Virus record (IMG/VR): IMGVR_UViG_3300030107_006175
Location: 1 to 35,509 of that record
Source: a virus
Strand: one strand, 5' to 3'
DNA: 35,509 nt
Shown here: positions 33,338 to 35,509 of the stretch, piece by piece
How positions within the stretch are numbered: position 1 is the first letter of the stretch
Layout: each line of letters starts with the position of its first letter
The notes under the pieces: model-generated
What the model saw: the letters and a program-made list of their open reading frames with translations, nothing else
The model's database searches: none
Told to the model about the DNA's origin: nothing
Program-made: the position numbers and the translations under genes

Positions 33338-34200
33338 GAGACACAATTTTATTTGGTGACTGTCGTGAGACTCTTAAAGAGTTTGATGAGAAGGCAAGGA
33401 TGTGTGTTACATCTCCACCATACTACGGTTTAAGAGATTATGGTGGTGAAGAATCACAAATAGGATTAGAACAAACTCCAGAAGAGTTTATTGATGAATT
33501 AGTTAAAGTATTCAGGGAGGTTCGCAATGTGCTTACAGATGATGGAACTTGTTGGGTTAATATTGGGGATAGTTACTATAATTACAGGCCAGGTAGAGGA
33601 CAAGGACTGGCAAAACAAACAGTCTCAAATACTAAACAAGACTTACCAGATGTGTGTCCTCGTAGAGGAAATAGACTCACAGGAATCAAAGAAAAAGATT
33701 TGATTGGTATCCCTTGGATGTTTGCGTTTGCTATGAGAGCAGATGGATGGTATCTAAGACAGGATATTATATGGAACAAACCTAATCCAATGCCTGAGAG
33801 TGTGAGAGATAGATGCACAAAATCACATGAATATATCTTTTTGTTTAGTAAGAATCAAAACTATTATTTTGATGTGGATTCTATTAAGGAACCAACAAGA
33901 CGTAAGAGAAGTGTATGGAATGTGACTAAGAAACCATACAAAGGGGCACATTTCGCAGTATATCCACCAGAGTTGATTGAACCATGTATCAAGGCAGGGA
34001 GTGAGAAAGGTGACATTGTGTTAGATCCATTCATGGGTTCAGGAACCACTGCTATGGTGGCAAAATCACTAGGTAGAGACTACATTGGATGTGAGTTACA
34101 TGAAGATTATGGTAATCTAATTCAGAAGAGAGTAGGAGAATATCATCCAGTTGAAGAAGTGTCACAAGAGGACACCATAAACATCCTAGATATTGTATAA
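33334..34200 (+). CDS. Beta-class DNA methyltransferase (N4-cytosine/N6-adenine)
   Basis: 288 aa. Catalytic motif IV TSPPYYGLRDYG (TSPPY at 26-30) comes first, then QIGLEQTPEEFIDELVKVF, GDSYYNYRPG, KEKDLIGIPWMFAFAMRADG, WYLRQDIIWNKPNPMPESV, and the AdoMet-binding LDPFMGSGTTAMVAKSLG (from 231) near the end. That order is the beta class. The TSPPY form is more typical of N4-cytosine enzymes, though N6-adenine is possible. No restriction endonuclease is adjacent, so it is an orphan modifier, likely protecting phage DNA or regulating it. It shares an ATGA start overlap with the upstream oxygenase. Confidence 0.9.
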   Translation: MRDTILFGDCRETLKEFDEKARMCVTSPPYYGLRDYGGEESQIGLEQTPEEFIDELVKVFREVRNVLTDDGTCWVNIGDSYYNYRPGRGQGLAKQTVSNTKQDLPDVCPRRGNRLTGIKEKDLIGIPWMFAFAMRADGWYLRQDIIWNKPNPMPESVRDRCTKSHEYIFLFSKNQNYYFDVDSIKEPTRRKRSVWNVTKKPYKGAHFAVYPPELIEPCIKAGSEKGDIVLDPFMGSGTTAMVAKSLGRDYIGCELHEDYGNLIQKRVGEYHPVEEVSQEDTINILDIV

Positions 34201-34201
34201 T
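34196..34201 (+). promoter_or_regulatory. Possible -10 box before the 46-aa gene and pyrE
   Basis: TATAAT overlaps the methyltransferase stop codon (TAA 34198-34200). No good -35 is found at 16-18 nt, so it is weak. A start near 34208 would lie just upstream of the GAGGA ribosome-binding site (34213-34217). Confidence 0.35.
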
Positions 34202-34223
34202 ACATTTATTCAGAGGATTACTA

Positions 34224-34364
34224 ATGAAGTGTGAAGTTAAACTCTATGTTGCTGGACAGACGTTCAGCGAAGAGGTTCATGCCGTAAACTATCAAGAGGC
34301 AAGACAAGTTGCTCTTGCTAGAAACCCAAACGCCAAAGTTATTAGTGTCAATGCCAAATTTTAA
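34224..34364 (+). CDS. Conserved small protein of unknown function
   Basis: 46 aa from ATG 34224 to TAA 34362-34364, preceded by GAGGA at 34213-34217. It reads [20 protein letters not shown] and [20 protein letters not shown] and ends VNAKF. This is a compact beta-alpha-beta pattern with a conserved-looking helix ([11 protein letters not shown]). From memory, similar 45-50 aa proteins occur in cyanophage genomes. Its end overlaps the pyrE start by 14 bases. It is short but has a clear ribosome-binding site, so it is likely real. Confidence 0.7.
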   Translation: MKCEVKLYVAGQTFSEEVHAVNYQEARQVALARNPNAKVISVNAKF

Positions 34365-34902
34365 AGATGAGTTCCTAACTCTGTTGAGAGAGAAAGCATA
34401 TCGCAAGGGTGACTATACTCTCTCATCAGGTAGAAAGAGTGAGCATTATGTAAACTGTAAACCAGTTACATTGAGTTCAAGAGGACTTACACTTGCTAGT
34501 TTAATGTTATTATCAAGTGTAGAGGAAGATGCTGTAGCAGTTGCAGGATTGACACTTGGGGCAGATCCTCTAGTTAGTGGTGTTGCTGTTGTCTGTGGAC
34601 TTGATAATCTAAAGATAGATGCTCTCATTGTTCGTAAAGAGGCAAAGGGGCATGGAACTGGAGCATACATTGAGGGACCACTACCTGAGAAGGGTTCTAA
34701 GATAACTGTTCTTGAAGATGTGATTACCACAGGTGGTTCAGCAATTCAGGCAGTTCAGAGACTTCGTGATGCTGGTTACGTTGTTAATCGTGTTGCTGCT
34801 ATTGTAGACAGACAAGAGGATGGTGAAGCGGATGCTGCTATGAAAGAGGCAGACTTAGAGTTAGTAAGTATCTTCAAACTGGAGGATATAACAAGTGAGT
34901 AA
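34351..34902 (+). CDS. pyrE: Orotate phosphoribosyltransferase
   Basis: 183 aa from ATG 34351. An in-frame ATG at 34309 would add 14 residues not fitting the family and is buried in the 46-aa gene. It starts [20 protein letters not shown] and [10 protein letters not shown], typical of OPRT N-termini. The flexible catalytic loop [10 protein letters not shown] lies at 95-104 and the PRPP-binding [12 protein letters not shown] at 120-131. OPRT converts orotate and PRPP to orotidine monophosphate, the penultimate step in UMP synthesis. As an auxiliary metabolic gene it would raise pyrimidine supply for phage DNA. Active-site residues look intact. Confidence 0.93.
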   Translation: MPNFKDEFLTLLREKAYRKGDYTLSSGRKSEHYVNCKPVTLSSRGLTLASLMLLSSVEEDAVAVAGLTLGADPLVSGVAVVCGLDNLKIDALIVRKEAKGHGTGAYIEGPLPEKGSKITVLEDVITTGGSAIQAVQRLRDAGYVVNRVAAIVDRQEDGEADAAMKEADLELVSIFKLEDITSE

Positions 34903-35143
34903 AGAGATCCCTACTGAGGATTATATGCAAGATGGGTGGGATTCTGGACCTATTGGATGTCACCCCTACAAACGTGGTAGTAGGCATAATAAGATTGGTA
35001 TGTGGATTATGTACATTTTCTACGGTATAATTACTATTCAAATTGTACATCTTCTTACAGTACTTCCTTGGATTTTTCCTGCATTGATGGGTACTGGATT
35101 AGCATTAGCAGGTTATGTTGTTTTGAGAGTGAACTGGGAATGA
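34895..35143 (+). CDS. Small membrane protein with two TM helices
   Basis: 82 aa with a GTG start at 34895, nine bases after a GGAGG site (34881-34885), overlapping pyrE by eight bases. An acidic N-terminal ~33 residues ([18 protein letters not shown]) is followed by two hydrophobic stretches: [20 protein letters not shown] (~37-56) and [20 protein letters not shown] (~60-79). No signal peptide cleavage site is evident. No family recognised; could be a membrane adaptor or superinfection/lysis factor. Confidence 0.75.
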   Translation: MSKEIPTEDYMQDGWDSGPIGCHPYKRGSRHNKIGMWIMYIFYGIITIQIVHLLTVLPWIFPALMGTGLALAGYVVLRVNWE

Positions 35144-35349
35144 CTAGATGTACTAACTATCAAACTTTCTATAAGAAAGCAATAGATGAAAAGACTGGTT
35201 ATGTTACCAAAGATGGAGCATGGGCAGCAGTACCAACTACGGAGGGTGGTAAGAAACTTGCTATCATCCATAATGGTGAGTGGGTACATACTGCAAGAAA
35301 CTTTGACTTTGCTAAGTCATACATACTCAAAGAAAAGAGGAAGAAATGA
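35140..35349 (+). CDS. Small protein of unknown function
   Basis: 69 aa starting [20 protein letters not shown] at ATG 35140, overlapping the membrane protein stop (ATGA) by four bases. A longer in-frame frame to 35002 exists but lies inside the preceding gene, so the ATG at 35140 is chosen. The middle (WAAVPTTEGGKKLAIIHNGE) and the basic end (YILKEKRKK) suggest a small nucleic-acid- or protein-binding domain; no known family. Confidence 0.75.
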   Translation: MTRCTNYQTFYKKAIDEKTGYVTKDGAWAAVPTTEGGKKLAIIHNGEWVHTARNFDFAKSYILKEKRKK

Positions 35350-35509
35350 GCGAAACTAAACTAGAAAAGTGGGAACGTGGTAAGACTCTTATGTTGGAGT
35401 CTTTACATAAACCTGATGATAGATTGAGAGGATGTGCCCACAATCAAGAATGTTACCATGAACTGATGGAGATAAGAGATGAGGTAATTGAAATAGTAAG
35501 AGCAATGCC
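35346..35509 (+). CDS. Partial small protein (3' end outside window)
   Basis: Starts MSETKLEKWERGKTLMLESL at ATG 35346, overlapping the preceding stop (ATGA) by four bases, and runs open to the window end (54 full codons). A CAHNQECYHELMEIRDEVIE segment is helical with two Cys. No family recognised. Confidence 0.7.
   Translation, partial: MSETKLEKWERGKTLMLESLHKPDDRLRGCAHNQECYHELMEIRDEVIEIVRAM

Overview
This window comes from a T4-like (Straboviridae/Kyanoviridae-type) marine myovirus, most likely a cyanophage; a phage of SAR11 or another marine heterotroph cannot be excluded. Supporting signs are the very AT-rich sequence, tightly packed genes with ATGA/TAATG overlaps, the T4 core modules (gp32 tail end, gp53, gp48, gp4, tail-tube family, gp26, gp27-like, gp5-like OB-fold), late-promoter motifs of T4 type (TATAAATA / CTAAATA), and the very large VGIGTT-, pectin-lyase-like and collagen-like fibre proteins common in marine T4-like phages. 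There are no rRNA or tRNA genes, insertion sequences or CRISPR arrays that I can see.

Layout. (1) 1-238: 3' end of the ssDNA-binding protein gp32 on the + strand, closed by a bidirectional terminator. (2) 236-3035, minus strand: a four-gene late operon read gp4 (head-completion nuclease-fold protein), a 115-aa protein of unknown function, gp48 (tail-tube cap), gp53 (baseplate wedge). (3) 3074-11775, plus strand: tail core and hub, with a tail-tube family protein, gp26, a 59-aa ORF missed by simple ORF calling, two tape-measure-like proteins, a gp27-like hub protein, a gp5-like OB-fold protein without a lysozyme domain, a 701-aa structural protein and a small spike-like beta-repeat protein. 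(4) 11784-31206: about 19 kb of fibre/adhesin genes (1178, 642, 1045, 540, 1908, 451 and 582 aa), including a collagen-like protein with a gp12-type histidine-rich tip, a 1908-aa fibre with a C-terminal S74 intramolecular chaperone, and a glycine-rich adhesin. One tiny gene (22079-22273) sits inside this late block behind a perfect sigma-70 consensus promoter. (5) 31312-35509: after a strong terminator, a non-structural operon of overlapping genes: SF2 helicase, small ORF, 2OG-Fe(II) oxygenase-like protein, beta-class DNA methyltransferase, 46-aa protein, orotate phosphoribosyltransferase (pyrE), small membrane protein and two small unknown proteins.

How the genes work together. Regions 2-4 supply the baseplate, hub, tube initiation, tape measure and host-recognition fibres, expressed late from short T4-type late promoters that lie 17-33 nt ahead of the start codons. 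Region 5 is metabolic, DNA-modifying and recombination-type machinery and appears to be served by host-type promoters.

The most notable observation is at 4478-4522. The gp26 gene ends with a textbook -1 ribosomal frameshift cassette: slippery heptamer T TTT TTC, a 5-nt spacer, then an 11-bp stem-loop. It leads without a stop into the 59-aa ORF, whose own ATG is buried in the stem. The tape-measure-like gene follows directly. This is the G/GT tail-assembly-chaperone arrangement of lambda-like phages, here placed in the gp26 locus of a T4-like phage.
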